A DNA stretch of 64,000 nucleotides from assembly GCA_963698015.1 (NCBI GenBank), contig OY969109.1, forward strand, positions 2,046,001 through 2,110,000, written 5' to 3'. Position 1 is the stretch's first letter, and each line of letters starts with the position of its first letter. The DNA comes from VAXT01 sp963698015. GTDB lineage: Bacteria > Actinomycetota > Thermoleophilia > Gaiellales > Gaiellaceae. Below the pieces are notes generated by a model, which was not told where the DNA came from, made no database searches, and worked only from the letters and a program-made list of their open reading frames with translations. Shown one piece after another: positions 21,069 through 29,209 of this stretch. Position numbers and translations under genes: made by a program.

Positions 21069-22997
21069 GTGAGCGCTGGGCTCGACTCTGCGGAACCCGC
21101 CCCCGCGCCGCGCAGTCGCCGTCGGCGGGAGCAGCGGCTCGAGCGCGTGCTGGGAACTCCTGCGCTCTTCGCCACGGCCTACGGCAACGTCGGCTCGTCG
21201 ATCTACTACGCGCTCGGCGTCACGGCCGTCTTCGCGCTCGGCCTGACCCCGCTCGTCTTCGTGATCGCAGGCTTGATCTTCGCGGCCACGGCCCTGACCT
21301 ACACGGAAGGAACCGTCCGCTACCCGGAGGCCGGCGGCTCCTCGAGCTTCGCGCGCCACGCGTTCGACGAGCTCGTCAGCTTCGGCGCCGCGTGGGCACA
21401 GCTCCTGAACTACGTGATCACGATCGCGATCTCGGCGTTCTTCGTCCCGCACTACCTGTCGATCTTCTGGGAGCCGCTGAAGGACAACCCCTGGGACATC
21501 GTGGTCGGCGCGATCGTGATCATCCTGCTCGTCGCCCTGAACATCATCGGGATCAAGGAGGCCGCGGGACTGAACATCTCCCTCGCGATCGTCGACTTCG
21601 CGACCCAGCTCCTGCTCGTGATCATCGGATTCGTCCTCATCTTCAGCCCGACGATCCTCGTCGACAACGTCCACTGGGGCGTCGCGCCGACCTGGAGCTC
21701 GTTCTTCGTCGCGATTCCGGTCGCGATGATCGCCTACACCGGGATCGAGACGATCTCGAACCTGTCCGAGGAGGCGCGCGACCCGCCGCGGGACATCCCC
21801 CGCTCGATCCGCCTCGTCTCGATCGCCGTCTTCGCGATCTACTTCACGCTCCCGTTGATCGCGCTCTCGGCGCTGCCGGTGCACAAGGTGAACGGCGAGT
21901 ACCAGACGCTCCTCGGCCTCCCGCCGGAAGAGGGCGGCTATGCGAACGACCCGGTGCTCGGGCTCGTCAAGAACCTCAACCTGCACGGCGCCGTCGAGCA
22001 CGGGCTCGAGCTCTACGTCGGCGTGCTCGCGGCGACGATCCTGCTCGTGGCGACGAACGCCGGCGTGATCGGCGCCTCGCGGATCACCTACGCGATGGCG
22101 ACCTACCGGCAGCTGCCCGAGGTCTTCCGGCGGCTGCACAAACGCTTCCAGACGCCCTGGCTCGCGCTCGTCGTCTTCGCCGGGATCGCCTCGATCGCGG
22201 TCATCCTGCCCGGCCAGACGAACTTCCTGGGGACGATGTACGCCTTCGGCGCGATGCTCTCGTTCACGATCGCCCACGCGGCGATCGTGGCGCTCCGGGT
22301 CAAGGCACCGGACGAGGAGCTCGTCTACCGCGCGCGCCCGAACCTCAGGCTCGGCGGGATCGACTGGCCGCTATTCGCGATTCTCGGCGGCATCGGCACC
22401 GCGGTCGCCTGGCTCGTCGTCGTCGTCCAGGAGGAGGCGACGCGACTCGTGGGGCTCGGCTGGCTCGCTGTCGGGTTCGTCGTCTATGTGCTCTATCGCA
22501 GGCGGCTGCAGCTGCCCCTGCGCCAGACCGTCCGCGCGCCTGCGATCGTGCTCGGGCTCGAGGTCGAGTACCGCACGATCCTCGTCCCGGTCCTGCGCAC
22601 CGCAGAGTCGGAAGAGGCGCTCATCGCTGCCGCGCGGCTCGCCTCCGAGCGCCGCGCGAGGATCGTCATCCTGCACGTGCTCGAGGTACCGCTCGACCAG
22701 CCGCTCGACGCATACCTTCCGGAGCGCAAGGAGGTCGCCGACCAGATCCTCGACGAGGCGCAGGCGCTGCTGGAGACGTACGCGGGCGTCCAGATCACGA
22801 GCCGGCTCGAGCGTGCGCGCAGCGCCGGGCCGGCGATCGTCGAGGAGGCGGCGCGCCGCGACGCCGAGGTCGTGATCCTCGGAGCGCCGCGGACGAAGGT
22901 CAAGGGCGGGATGCCGATCTTCGGGCGGACCGTCGACTACGTGCTGCGGAACGCGCCGACGCGGGTGGCCGTCGTCGCCGGCAAGCAGGCCGCGTAG
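21069..22997 (+). CDS. APC-superfamily permease with C-terminal UspA domain (KimA-like), copy 1
   Basis: 642 residues, GTG start. Residues about 25-470 form an APC permease with 12 predicted helices (FATAYGNVGSSIYYALG near helix 1; YTGIETISNLSEEARDPPRDIP in the conserved APC loop). Residues about 497-642 are a UspA-fold domain beginning YRTILVPVLR and ending FGRTVDYVLRNAPTRVAVVAG. This layout matches KimA-type K+/H+ symporters, whose cytoplasmic USP-like domain binds cyclic di-AMP, but also APC-USP proteins of unknown specificity. Two RCK/TrkA proteins just downstream favour potassium; that is inference. Confidence 0.88.
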   Translation: MSAGLDSAEPAPAPRSRRRREQRLERVLGTPALFATAYGNVGSSIYYALGVTAVFALGLTPLVFVIAGLIFAATALTYTEGTVRYPEAGGSSSFARHAFDELVSFGAAWAQLLNYVITIAISAFFVPHYLSIFWEPLKDNPWDIVVGAIVIILLVALNIIGIKEAAGLNISLAIVDFATQLLLVIIGFVLIFSPTILVDNVHWGVAPTWSSFFVAIPVAMIAYTGIETISNLSEEARDPPRDIPRSIRLVSIAVFAIYFTLPLIALSALPVHKVNGEYQTLLGLPPEEGGYANDPVLGLVKNLNLHGAVEHGLELYVGVLAATILLVATNAGVIGASRITYAMATYRQLPEVFRRLHKRFQTPWLALVVFAGIASIAVILPGQTNFLGTMYAFGAMLSFTIAHAAIVALRVKAPDEELVYRARPNLRLGGIDWPLFAILGGIGTAVAWLVVVVQEEATRLVGLGWLAVGFVVYVLYRRRLQLPLRQTVRAPAIVLGLEVEYRTILVPVLRTAESEEALIAAARLASERRARIVILHVLEVPLDQPLDAYLPERKEVADQILDEAQALLETYAGVQITSRLERARSAGPAIVEEAARRDAEVVILGAPRTKVKGGMPIFGRTVDYVLRNAPTRVAVVAGKQAA

Positions 22998-23005
22998 CCG
23001 CTCCA

Positions 23006-23170
23006 GTGGTCGCGCGAGTCCTCTCTGTGATCCTGATCGCGCTCGGCATCGGCCTGATCGCGCGCACGATCGCGGGCGGTGTGGGCGGCGGGCTCGGGCT
23101 TTTCCTCGGCGCGCTGCTGATCGTCGCCGGCGTCCTGCGGTTGTACCTTTCGACCCGAATTCATGGCTAG
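23006..23170 (+). CDS. Small two-helix membrane protein
   Basis: 54 residues from GTG 23006, only 8 bp after the preceding permease. Two hydrophobic segments, VLSVILIALGIGLIARTIAG and GLGLFLGALLIVAGVLRLYL, joined by a glycine-rich turn, suggest an integral hairpin. Its last 8 bases overlap the ATG of the second permease, so it is translated within the operon. I do not recognise a family; it could be an accessory subunit of the neighbouring transporters. Confidence 0.6.
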   Translation: MVARVLSVILIALGIGLIARTIAGGVGGGLGLFLGALLIVAGVLRLYLSTRIHG

Positions 23171-25055
23171 AAAGCTTCCAGGGCTGCAGCGGGTCATCGC
23201 GACGCCCTCGCTGGCCGCGGTCGCCTACGGCGAGATCGCCGCGTCGCTCTTCTTCGCGCTCGGCATCGTCGCGCTCGACGCGCTCGGCCTGACGCCGTGG
23301 GTGCTGCTCGCCGTCGGATCGCTCTTCGTCCTCGTCGCGCTCTCGTACGCGGAGGGAACCGCCGCACTGCCCGAGACGGGCGGTGCCGCGACCTTCGTCC
23401 GGCGCGCGTTCAACGACCAGCTCGGGTTCCTCACCGGCTGGGCGATCTTCCTCGACTACGTGATCGTGATCGCGCTCGCGGCGCTCTTCGTGCCGCACTA
23501 CCTCGGCAATGCGGTCGGCTGGGACGCGCTCACGACGAGCCCGACCGACCTCTTCGTCGGGGTGGGCGTGATCTGCGTGATGGCCGCGGTTCGCTTCGTC
23601 CGCCGGCCGAGCCTGTACCGGCTCGCGATCGTGATCGCCGGGATCACGTTCGTCGGGCTGCTGCTCCTGATCGTCCTTGGCATGCCGCTTCTCTTCTCGG
23701 TCGACAACCTGAGCAAGGGCACCGACCTCGGGACGGCGCCCACGTGGTCCGCGATCGCCTTCGCGATCCCCGTCGCGATGCTCGCCTACACCGGGCTGGA
23801 GACGGTCGCAAACCTGGCTGCTGAGACGCGCGAGCCGGGACGCACGCTTCCACGCAGCCTGTTCGTCGGCATCGGCGGCGCGGTCGTCGTCTCGTTCCTG
23901 ATCGCCTTGGTCGCGCTCTCGGCGTACCCCGCGGACCCGGAGACCAAGCTCGGCACCCGCTGGCTGCGCGCTCCGCTGGTCGGCGTCGCGGACGCGTTCA
24001 CGGGCCATCTGCCAGACGGGGTCGTCGGCGTGCTGCGCGTCTTTATCGGCCTGACCGGGGTCGTGATCCTCGTCGCCGTGATCACGACGTCGTTCTCGGG
24101 CGCCGGCCGGCTCGCGTACTCGCTCGGGCGGCACGACATGCTCCCGCGCGCGTTCGGGCGCCTGAACCGCAGGACGCTGATCTCGCCGGCCACGATCGTC
24201 TCGACGGCCGCGATCTCGGCCGGAATCCTCCTGATCGCGAAGGCCGCGAATGACCCCGTGCGCTTTCTCGCGAGCCTGTACAGCTTCGGCGTCCTGATCG
24301 CGTTCACCGCGGCGCAGGTGGCCGTCGTGCGCCTCCGCTTCACGGAGCCGGATCTCGAGCGGCCGTACCGCGCGCCGGGCAACGTCAGGATCCGGGGGAC
24401 CGAGGTGCCCGTCGCCGCGCTGATCGGGGCGCCGCTCACCCTCGTGATCTGGGTCTTCGCCTTCCTCACGCACGATGCGGCGCGCATCGCCGGGCCGATC
24501 TGGCTCGCCTTCGGCGCGCTCGTCTTCATCGGGTCGCGGATCACTGCGCGGGAGCGGGTCCTCGGCCGCGTCACGCCGGCCATCGGCGACCTCGTCCCCG
24601 AATTGGAGGGCACGTACGAGCGCATCCTCGTCCCGATGAAGATCGGCCTCATCGGCGAGGAGGTGCTCGGCACGGCCTTCCGGCTCGCCGAGGAGCAAGG
24701 CTGCGAGGTTCACGTCCTGCACGTGATCCGGGTCCCCCTCGACATGCCGATCGACGCAGAGATGATCGACGCCGAGGAGCAGGCAGAAGCGTCGCTCGCC
24801 GAGGCGAGGCTCCTCGCGGCGGATGAAGGAATCCCGATCCAGGTGCACATCGAGCGCGGCCGCGCGATCGGCGAAGCGATCGTCCACGAGGCCGTCGACC
24901 ACGACGTCGACCTGATCGTCGTCGGCTCCGCTCCGCGGTGGCGCCGCCAGTCGCGCTTCTTCAGCCCCACGGTCGACTACGTCCTCCGGAAGGCTCCGTG
25001 CGAGGTGATGGTGATCGCCTACCCGCAGGGCGTTCTGGAGGAAGCCCTGCCGTGA
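23163..25055 (+). CDS. APC-superfamily permease with C-terminal UspA domain (KimA-like), copy 2
   Basis: 630 residues. Same architecture as the gene at 21069: an APC membrane domain (about 1-460; VAYGEIAASLFFALG at helix 1 and YTGLETVANLAAETREPGRTLP in the conserved loop) plus a UspA domain (about 484-630; YERILVPMKIG to FSPTVDYVLRKAPCEVMVIAY). The two copies have diverged well beyond a recent duplication, so they may carry different ions or work under different conditions. The ATG overlaps the small membrane protein upstream. The stop is 17 bp before a TrkA-type gene. Confidence 0.88.
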   Translation: MARKLPGLQRVIATPSLAAVAYGEIAASLFFALGIVALDALGLTPWVLLAVGSLFVLVALSYAEGTAALPETGGAATFVRRAFNDQLGFLTGWAIFLDYVIVIALAALFVPHYLGNAVGWDALTTSPTDLFVGVGVICVMAAVRFVRRPSLYRLAIVIAGITFVGLLLLIVLGMPLLFSVDNLSKGTDLGTAPTWSAIAFAIPVAMLAYTGLETVANLAAETREPGRTLPRSLFVGIGGAVVVSFLIALVALSAYPADPETKLGTRWLRAPLVGVADAFTGHLPDGVVGVLRVFIGLTGVVILVAVITTSFSGAGRLAYSLGRHDMLPRAFGRLNRRTLISPATIVSTAAISAGILLIAKAANDPVRFLASLYSFGVLIAFTAAQVAVVRLRFTEPDLERPYRAPGNVRIRGTEVPVAALIGAPLTLVIWVFAFLTHDAARIAGPIWLAFGALVFIGSRITARERVLGRVTPAIGDLVPELEGTYERILVPMKIGLIGEEVLGTAFRLAEEQGCEVHVLHVIRVPLDMPIDAEMIDAEEQAEASLAEARLLAADEGIPIQVHIERGRAIGEAIVHEAVDHDVDLIVVGSAPRWRRQSRFFSPTVDYVLRKAPCEVMVIAYPQGVLEEALP

Positions 25056-25072
25056 GTTAATCTGAGTCCGAG

Positions 25073-25510
25073 ATGAAGGCGATCGTCGTCGGATGCGGCC
25101 GCGTCGGCTCTGCCGTTGCGAAGAAGCTCACGAAGAGCGGTTGGGACGTGACCGCGATCGACGAGAACGAGGAGGCGCTCGCCCGGCTCGGCGAGCACTG
25201 GTCGGGCGGCTTCGTGGTCGGGCACGGGATGGACGTCAACGTGCTCCGCGAGGCCGGGATCGAGGAGGCCGACGCCGTCGTCGTGGCCACGAACGGCGAC
25301 AACACGAACATCGTCGTCGGGCAGGTCGCCCAGAAGCGGTTCGGCATCGAGTGCACGGTGGTGCGCATCCTCGACCCGGCGCGCGCCGAGCTCTACTCGA
25401 CCCTCGGCCTGCGCACGGTGTCGCCGACGTCGACCGCGATCGAGGTGCTGTCCGAGGCCGTGAAGTCGTGCTCGGTCAAGCCGCTGCGAGCCCCCGCGGC
25501 CGCGTCTTGA
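25073..25510 (+). CDS. TrkA/RCK-N domain protein (potassium transport regulator), short form
   Basis: 145 residues making a single Rossmann-type RCK-N domain: GCGRVGSAVAKKL is the dinucleotide-binding glycine loop, followed by VTAIDENEEA with the acidic residue expected at the end of strand 2, and VVATNGDN. It lacks the RCK-C domain of full-length TrkA/KtrA. Such domains bind NAD(H) or ATP and gate K+ channels or transporters from the cytoplasmic side. It is followed by, and overlaps by one base (TGATG), a full-length homologue, so the two could form a hetero-oligomeric ring. Confidence 0.9.
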   Translation: MKAIVVGCGRVGSAVAKKLTKSGWDVTAIDENEEALARLGEHWSGGFVVGHGMDVNVLREAGIEEADAVVVATNGDNTNIVVGQVAQKRFGIECTVVRILDPARAELYSTLGLRTVSPTSTAIEVLSEAVKSCSVKPLRAPAAAS

Positions 25511-26172
25511 TGTTCGTCCTCGTCGCGGGCGGCGGCAAGGTCGGCTCGAACGTCGCGCGCACGCTGCGCCGGATCGGCCACGAGGTGACGATCATCGAGC
25601 AGCGGCGCGACCGCTTCGCCTACCTCGAGGAGGAGTTCGAGCACGCCGCGATCGTCGGCGACGCGACCGAGATCTTCGTGCTCGAGCGGGCAGGGATCGC
25701 GCGGCCGCCGGACCTCGTCGTCGCCGTCACGGGAGACGACGAGGACAACATGGTCATCTGCCAGATGGCGCGTGAGAGCTACGGCGTCCCGAAGGTGATT
25801 GCACGCGTGAACGATCCGCGAAACGAGCCGCACTTCGACCTGCTGGGGATCTCGCCGACCGTGAGCGCGACGCAGACGATCATGGCGCTGATCGAGCACG
25901 AGGTGCCCGAGCACGAGCTGATCCACCTGCTCGAGCTGCGCAAGGAGAACCTCGAGATCGTCGAGGTGCAGATCGACAAGAGCTCTCCGTCGGCCGGCAA
26001 GCGGATCTCCGGTCTCAAGCTGCCGAGCGGGTCGCGGCTGATCTCGGTCATGCGCGGGGGCCATGCGGAGATCCCGGACTCCGAGACGGAGCTCCAGGTC
26101 GGCGACCAGGTGCTCGCGATCCTCGAGCCGGGCAAAGAGGACGAGCTCCGACGGGTTCTGCTAAAGAAGTAG
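25510..26172 (+). CDS. TrkA-type potassium transport regulator (RCK-N plus RCK-C)
   Basis: 220 residues. N-terminal RCK-N domain with GGGKVGSNVARTL and VTIIEQ, then TGDDEDNMVICQMARE. The C-terminal RCK-C domain begins near residue 140 and contains the beta-rich ligand-binding segment (SGSRLISVMRGG to ELQVGDQVLAIL). It is a peripheral cytoplasmic subunit regulating a K+ transporter. No TrkH/KtrB membrane partner is nearby; the neighbouring transporters are the two APC-USP permeases, which makes them candidate partners. Confidence 0.93.
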   Translation: MFVLVAGGGKVGSNVARTLRRIGHEVTIIEQRRDRFAYLEEEFEHAAIVGDATEIFVLERAGIARPPDLVVAVTGDDEDNMVICQMARESYGVPKVIARVNDPRNEPHFDLLGISPTVSATQTIMALIEHEVPEHELIHLLELRKENLEIVEVQIDKSSPSAGKRISGLKLPSGSRLISVMRGGHAEIPDSETELQVGDQVLAILEPGKEDELRRVLLKK

Positions 26173-26177
26173 CCCAC

Positions 26178-27266
26178 ATGCGACGCATCGCCCTCGCCGC
26201 CGTTGCTCTTGCCGCGCTCGCGGCCGTCGTCGCGCTGAGCGCGCGCGGGGGCCAGGAGCGGAGCCAGCTGCGCATCGTCCGCGTCGCGAGCGGCCTCACG
26301 GAGCCCATCGCGGTGACGGCTCCGCCGAACGAGCCGAACAACGTCTACGTCGCCGAGAAGGTCGGCCGCGTGCGCGTCATCGTCCGCGGACGGCTGCGCG
26401 CCCGCCCGTTCCTCGACATCCGCTCGCTCGTCCTCGACAACGGCGAGCAGGGGCTGCTCGGGCTCGCGTTCAGCCCGAAGTACGCGAAGGACCGGCACTT
26501 CTACGTCGACTACACCGACCGGAACGGAGACGCGCGGATCGTCGAGTACAAGTCGCGCGGGCTCTCGCGCAGGCCGAAGAAGCTGCGACAGATCTTCTTC
26601 CAGGACGATCCGTACTCGAACCACAACGGCGGGAACCTCGTCTTCGGGCCGGGCGGCTACCTCTACACCGGGACCGGCGACGGCGGTTCGGGCGGTGACC
26701 CCGAGAACCGGGCGCAGAACCTGAGGTCGACCTTCGGCAAGCTGCTGAAGTTCAACGTCGGGCGAAAGCGTCCGCAGCCGCTCATCGTCGGCTACGGCCT
26801 CCGGAACCCGTGGCGCTTCTCTTTCGACCGGACGACGGGCGACCTGTACATCGGCGACGTGGGGCAGGACGCGTGGGAAGAGCTCGACTACACGAAGAAG
26901 GGCACTCCAGGGCTTGAGAACTACGGCTGGCGGGTGTACGAGGGCAGGGCCCGGTATACGGCCAGCCAGACGCCGAACGCAGCAGGGCACCTTGTCTTTC
27001 CGTACGTCACGCTCCCGCATCCGCCGTACTGCTCGGTGATCGGCGGCTACGTCTACCGGGGGACGGCTGTGCCCGCTGCGCAGGGGCGGTACTTCTTCGG
27101 CGACAACTGCGACAACAGGATCCAGAGCGTCTCCGCGGGCGGCGGGACGCAGGCGCGGGTCGAGCCGTTCACGGTCGACGGTTTGGCCAGCTTCGGTGAG
27201 AACGCTCGCGGCGAGCTCTACCTCGCCTCCGTCCAGAGCGGGAACGTCTACAGGCTGGCGGGTTAG
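26178..27266 (+). CDS. Secreted PQQ-dependent aldose sugar dehydrogenase-like protein (YliI/GSDH family)
   Basis: 362 residues with a short hydrophobic export signal (IALAAVALAALAAVVAL). The six-bladed propeller family motifs are present: GEQGLLGLAFSP, a SNHNGG segment carrying the catalytic His, GYLYTGTGDGGSGGDPENRAQ, YGLRNPWRFSFD and DVGQDAWEELDY. Members oxidise sugars outside the membrane using PQQ and Ca2+. No PQQ synthesis genes are seen here. It overlaps a convergent small gene at its 3' end. A diverged homologue with extra domains starts at 62152. Confidence 0.9.
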   Translation: MRRIALAAVALAALAAVVALSARGGQERSQLRIVRVASGLTEPIAVTAPPNEPNNVYVAEKVGRVRVIVRGRLRARPFLDIRSLVLDNGEQGLLGLAFSPKYAKDRHFYVDYTDRNGDARIVEYKSRGLSRRPKKLRQIFFQDDPYSNHNGGNLVFGPGGYLYTGTGDGGSGGDPENRAQNLRSTFGKLLKFNVGRKRPQPLIVGYGLRNPWRFSFDRTTGDLYIGDVGQDAWEELDYTKKGTPGLENYGWRVYEGRARYTASQTPNAAGHLVFPYVTLPHPPYCSVIGGYVYRGTAVPAAQGRYFFGDNCDNRIQSVSAGGGTQARVEPFTVDGLASFGENARGELYLASVQSGNVYRLAG

Positions 27267-27487
27267 CCGGCTCGCCGTCGGCGCCGGACCTGCGGCGCCG
27301 TCTGGCCGAGCGCGGCGTACGCGAGTGCCTGCAGCGACTCGCCGAGCGCGCGGATCTCGTACACGATCGGCGCCAGGTGCTCGCCAGCGTCGAGCCTCCG
27401 GTTCAGGGCGTGCAGCTCCGCATTCATCCGGTCGAGGCGCTCGAGCAGCGCGTCGAGCTGTCGATCGCCGAGTTCGTTCTCCCTCAT
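27263..27487 (-). CDS. Small helical protein, unknown
   Basis: 74 residues, almost entirely predicted helix with heptad-like leucines (LDALLERLDRMNAELHALNR), then a basic tail RRRRRAG. It may form a coiled coil. The ATG overlaps the stop of the upstream HAD-like gene (ATGA), indicating one transcription unit. No family is recognised. Confidence 0.55.
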   Translation of the reverse strand: MRENELGDRQLDALLERLDRMNAELHALNRRLDAGEHLAPIVYEIRALGESLQALAYAALGQTAPQVRRRRRAG

Positions 27488-27963
27488 GGCGCGAATTGTA
27501 AAGGGAGGAGGGCGGATCGCTCTCGGATGACGAGGGTGTCCTGGCCGAGTCGTTGCAGCAGGCGCTCGAGCGCGCCGGCTCCCGTCTCGAGCGCCTCGAT
27601 TCGTCGGTCGGCTCCGAGCTGGGAGACGGCGATTCGCGCGAGGGGCTCGGGTGCGTCGGTGAACACGCCGAGCCGATCGCCGCGCGCCGCGAGCTCCCGG
27701 AGCGCGGCGCTGATCTCTGCGTCCGGCCGCAGGTAGACCGGAGCCCGGTCCTCGGCGAAGCGCCCGAGCGCGGCTCGCCAGTCGCCGACTCCGTGCTCCG
27801 CCCACGCGTCGAGCTCTTGCGCGGCCGCTGCGCGGTCCTCGGGTAGCGCAGCCGGATCGAGCGGCGAGATCGAGCGAAAGCGCCGAGCCGCGTCCGCGAG
27901 CCAGTCGTTCCACAACGGCCGCGTGTCGCCGAGCACGTCGAGCTCGATCGCGACGGTCCTCAT
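27484..27963 (-). CDS. HAD-superfamily-like hydrolase, divergent
   Basis: 159 residues from ATG 27963. The start AIELDVLGDTRPLW is in the position of HAD motif I, but the usual DxDxT is altered to ELDVLGDT. RGDRLGVFTDAPEPLARIAVSQLG fits motif II and the following helix, and QDTLVIRER fits the motif III-IV region. The altered nucleophile motif makes classical phosphatase activity doubtful. Upstream is a cluster of hairpin repeats; downstream is a co-translated small helical protein. Confidence 0.55.
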   Translation of the reverse strand: MRTVAIELDVLGDTRPLWNDWLADAARRFRSISPLDPAALPEDRAAAAQELDAWAEHGVGDWRAALGRFAEDRAPVYLRPDAEISAALRELAARGDRLGVFTDAPEPLARIAVSQLGADRRIEALETGAGALERLLQRLGQDTLVIRERSALLPLQFAP

Positions 27964-27978
27964 CGGGCATGTCCGGTG

Positions 27979-28070
27979 CCATATCCGGCGCGGCGCGCCG
28001 GATATGGCCACGCGAAGCGTGGACAGGTTGGCTTCATGAGACCTGTCCGGTGCCAGGCACCGGCCGTGTC
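27979..28070. repeat. Cluster of three inverted repeats (REP-like)
   Basis: Three hairpins lie in tandem: a perfect 13-bp stem with a 3-nt loop (27979-27991/27995-28007), a 6-bp stem (28008-28022), and an imperfect 15-bp palindrome centred on 28055 (28040-28070). The last contains CCGGTGCCAGGCACC, also found at 55190-55204, so it is a dispersed element. Part of it encodes the final residues of the VanZ-like gene. Confidence 0.75.
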
Positions 28071-28408
28071 TGGAAGAGACGGCTGACGACGAAGATCCCG
28101 AGCGCCAGGCCGACCGTGTCGATGAGCACGTCGATCGGCGATGCGTGGCGGCCGCTGACGAAGTGCTGGTGGATCTCGTCCGTTATCGCGTAGCCGATCC
28201 CGACCGCGAGCGCGGGCAGCTCCCGGCCGAGCGCCCGCAGGAGCAGCAGCCCGAGGATCGCGTACTCGGTCATGTGCGCGCCCTTGCGCAGGATCAGGTC
28301 CCAGGTTCCGAGCCCGGTGGTGAGACTCGGGATCGACGAGAAAGCGAAGATGACGGCGGCCCAGACGATCACGGGCAGCCAGAGCGAAACAGCCCGCGAG
28401 CTCGGCAC
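28034..28408 (-). CDS. VanZ-like membrane protein
   Basis: 124 residues from GTG 28408. Several hydrophobic segments (LWLPVIVWAAVIFAFSSIP, AILGLLLLRALG, VLIDTVGLALGIFVVSRLF) and the family signatures RKGAHMTEYAILG and ITDEIHQHFVSGR are typical of the VanZ family, membrane proteins of uncertain role (one member affects teicoplanin resistance). The last nine residues PVPGTGQVS come from a dispersed palindromic repeat that has become the C-terminus. Transcription diverges from the cobalamin riboswitch at 28427. Confidence 0.85.
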   Translation of the reverse strand: MPSSRAVSLWLPVIVWAAVIFAFSSIPSLTTGLGTWDLILRKGAHMTEYAILGLLLLRALGRELPALAVGIGYAITDEIHQHFVSGRHASPIDVLIDTVGLALGIFVVSRLFQTRPVPGTGQVS

Positions 28409-28426
28409 AGCTCCATGATAGGGTCG

Positions 28427-28590
28427 GATTAACGGCACGCGGTAAGGGAACCCTGTGGGAATCAGGGACGGTCCCGCCGCTGTGAGGGGAGTTGCTCCTC
28501 CGCCGAAGACCACTGGCCGCGAGGCCGGGAAGGTGGCGGAGGGGGGAGCCCCGAGTCAGAAGACCTGCCGCGCCGCCGCAAACCCGAGCC
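28427..28590 (+). promoter_or_regulatory. Cobalamin (adenosylcobalamin-type) riboswitch
   Basis: The conserved core is readable on the plus strand: CGGTAAGGGAACCCTGTGGG, a GAATC segment, GGTCCCGCCGCTGTGAGG, then GCCGAAGACCACTGG, and the B12 box AGTCAGAAGACCTGCC (28554-28569). Just downstream, CCTC (28591-28594) can pair with GAGG (28602-28605) of the Shine-Dalgarno for the GTG at 28610, so control of translation initiation is plausible. It should repress the following six-gene B12 uptake operon when cobalamin is abundant. Confidence 0.93.
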
Positions 28591-28609
28591 CCTCGCGGAA
28601 GGAGGATTC

Positions 28610-29209
28610 GTGTTTCGACGACTCATCGTTCTGGCCGGCGTCGCGCTGCTCGCATGCGTGCTGGCCGCTCCGGCGCTCGCCCTGCGCGTGAAGGTGCGCG
28701 TCGAGGGTAAGACGACGACGATCTTCGGCTCTGCCGAGCCGACCCTGACGACCGGGACGAACGCGCTGTCCGCGCTCGATGCGGCGAGCGTGGCCGGCGA
28801 GTTCTACTACCACGTGCTGCAGACCGCGTTCGGTCCGTTCGTCGACCAGATCGGCCTCTACGCGGGCGCCGGCACGAGCGGTTGGAGCTACAAGGTCGAC
28901 GGCGCCTCCCCGCCGGTCGGGGCCGACCACGCGGCGCTGAAGGACGGCGACACCGTGCTCTGGTACTGGTCGACCTTCACCGAGCAGGGCGGGTCACCCA
29001 CGTTGCTCCTGCGCAAGCGCAAGGCGCGGAACTGCTACACGGTCCTCTCGCAGAACGATCAGGGCGTGTCGACCCCGGCCGCAGGTGCGCGGCTGCTCGT
29101 CGACGGACGAAGCGTGAAGACTCGAGTCGGCCGTGGCTGCGTCGGCAAGCACCGTGGCCTCGTGCGAGGCACGCTGCCGAACGCGGTGCGCTCGAACGCG
29201 CTCAAGTGA
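28610..29209 (+). CDS. Secreted DUF4430 (transcobalamin beta-domain-like) protein
   Basis: 199 residues, GTG start with AAGGAGG 4 bp upstream, directly behind the cobalamin riboswitch. Signal peptide (LIVLAGVALLACVLAAPALA), then one DUF4430 domain whose hallmark GWSYKVDGASPPVGAD, LKDGDTVLWYW is clear. DUF4430 is related to the C-terminal beta domain of intrinsic factor and transcobalamin, which closes over the B12 molecule. The last 60 residues are basic with Cys pairs (RNCYTV, GRGCVG). Riboswitch control and the ECF transporter downstream support a role in extracellular cobalamin capture; direct binding is inferred. Confidence 0.85.
   Translation: MFRRLIVLAGVALLACVLAAPALALRVKVRVEGKTTTIFGSAEPTLTTGTNALSALDAASVAGEFYYHVLQTAFGPFVDQIGLYAGAGTSGWSYKVDGASPPVGADHAALKDGDTVLWYWSTFTEQGGSPTLLLRKRKARNCYTVLSQNDQGVSTPAAGARLLVDGRSVKTRVGRGCVGKHRGLVRGTLPNAVRSNALK

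Noticed and set aside
22371..24902. Long open minus-strand frame under the two permeases
   Set aside because: Highly charged low-complexity translation typical of the antisense of GC-rich membrane genes.
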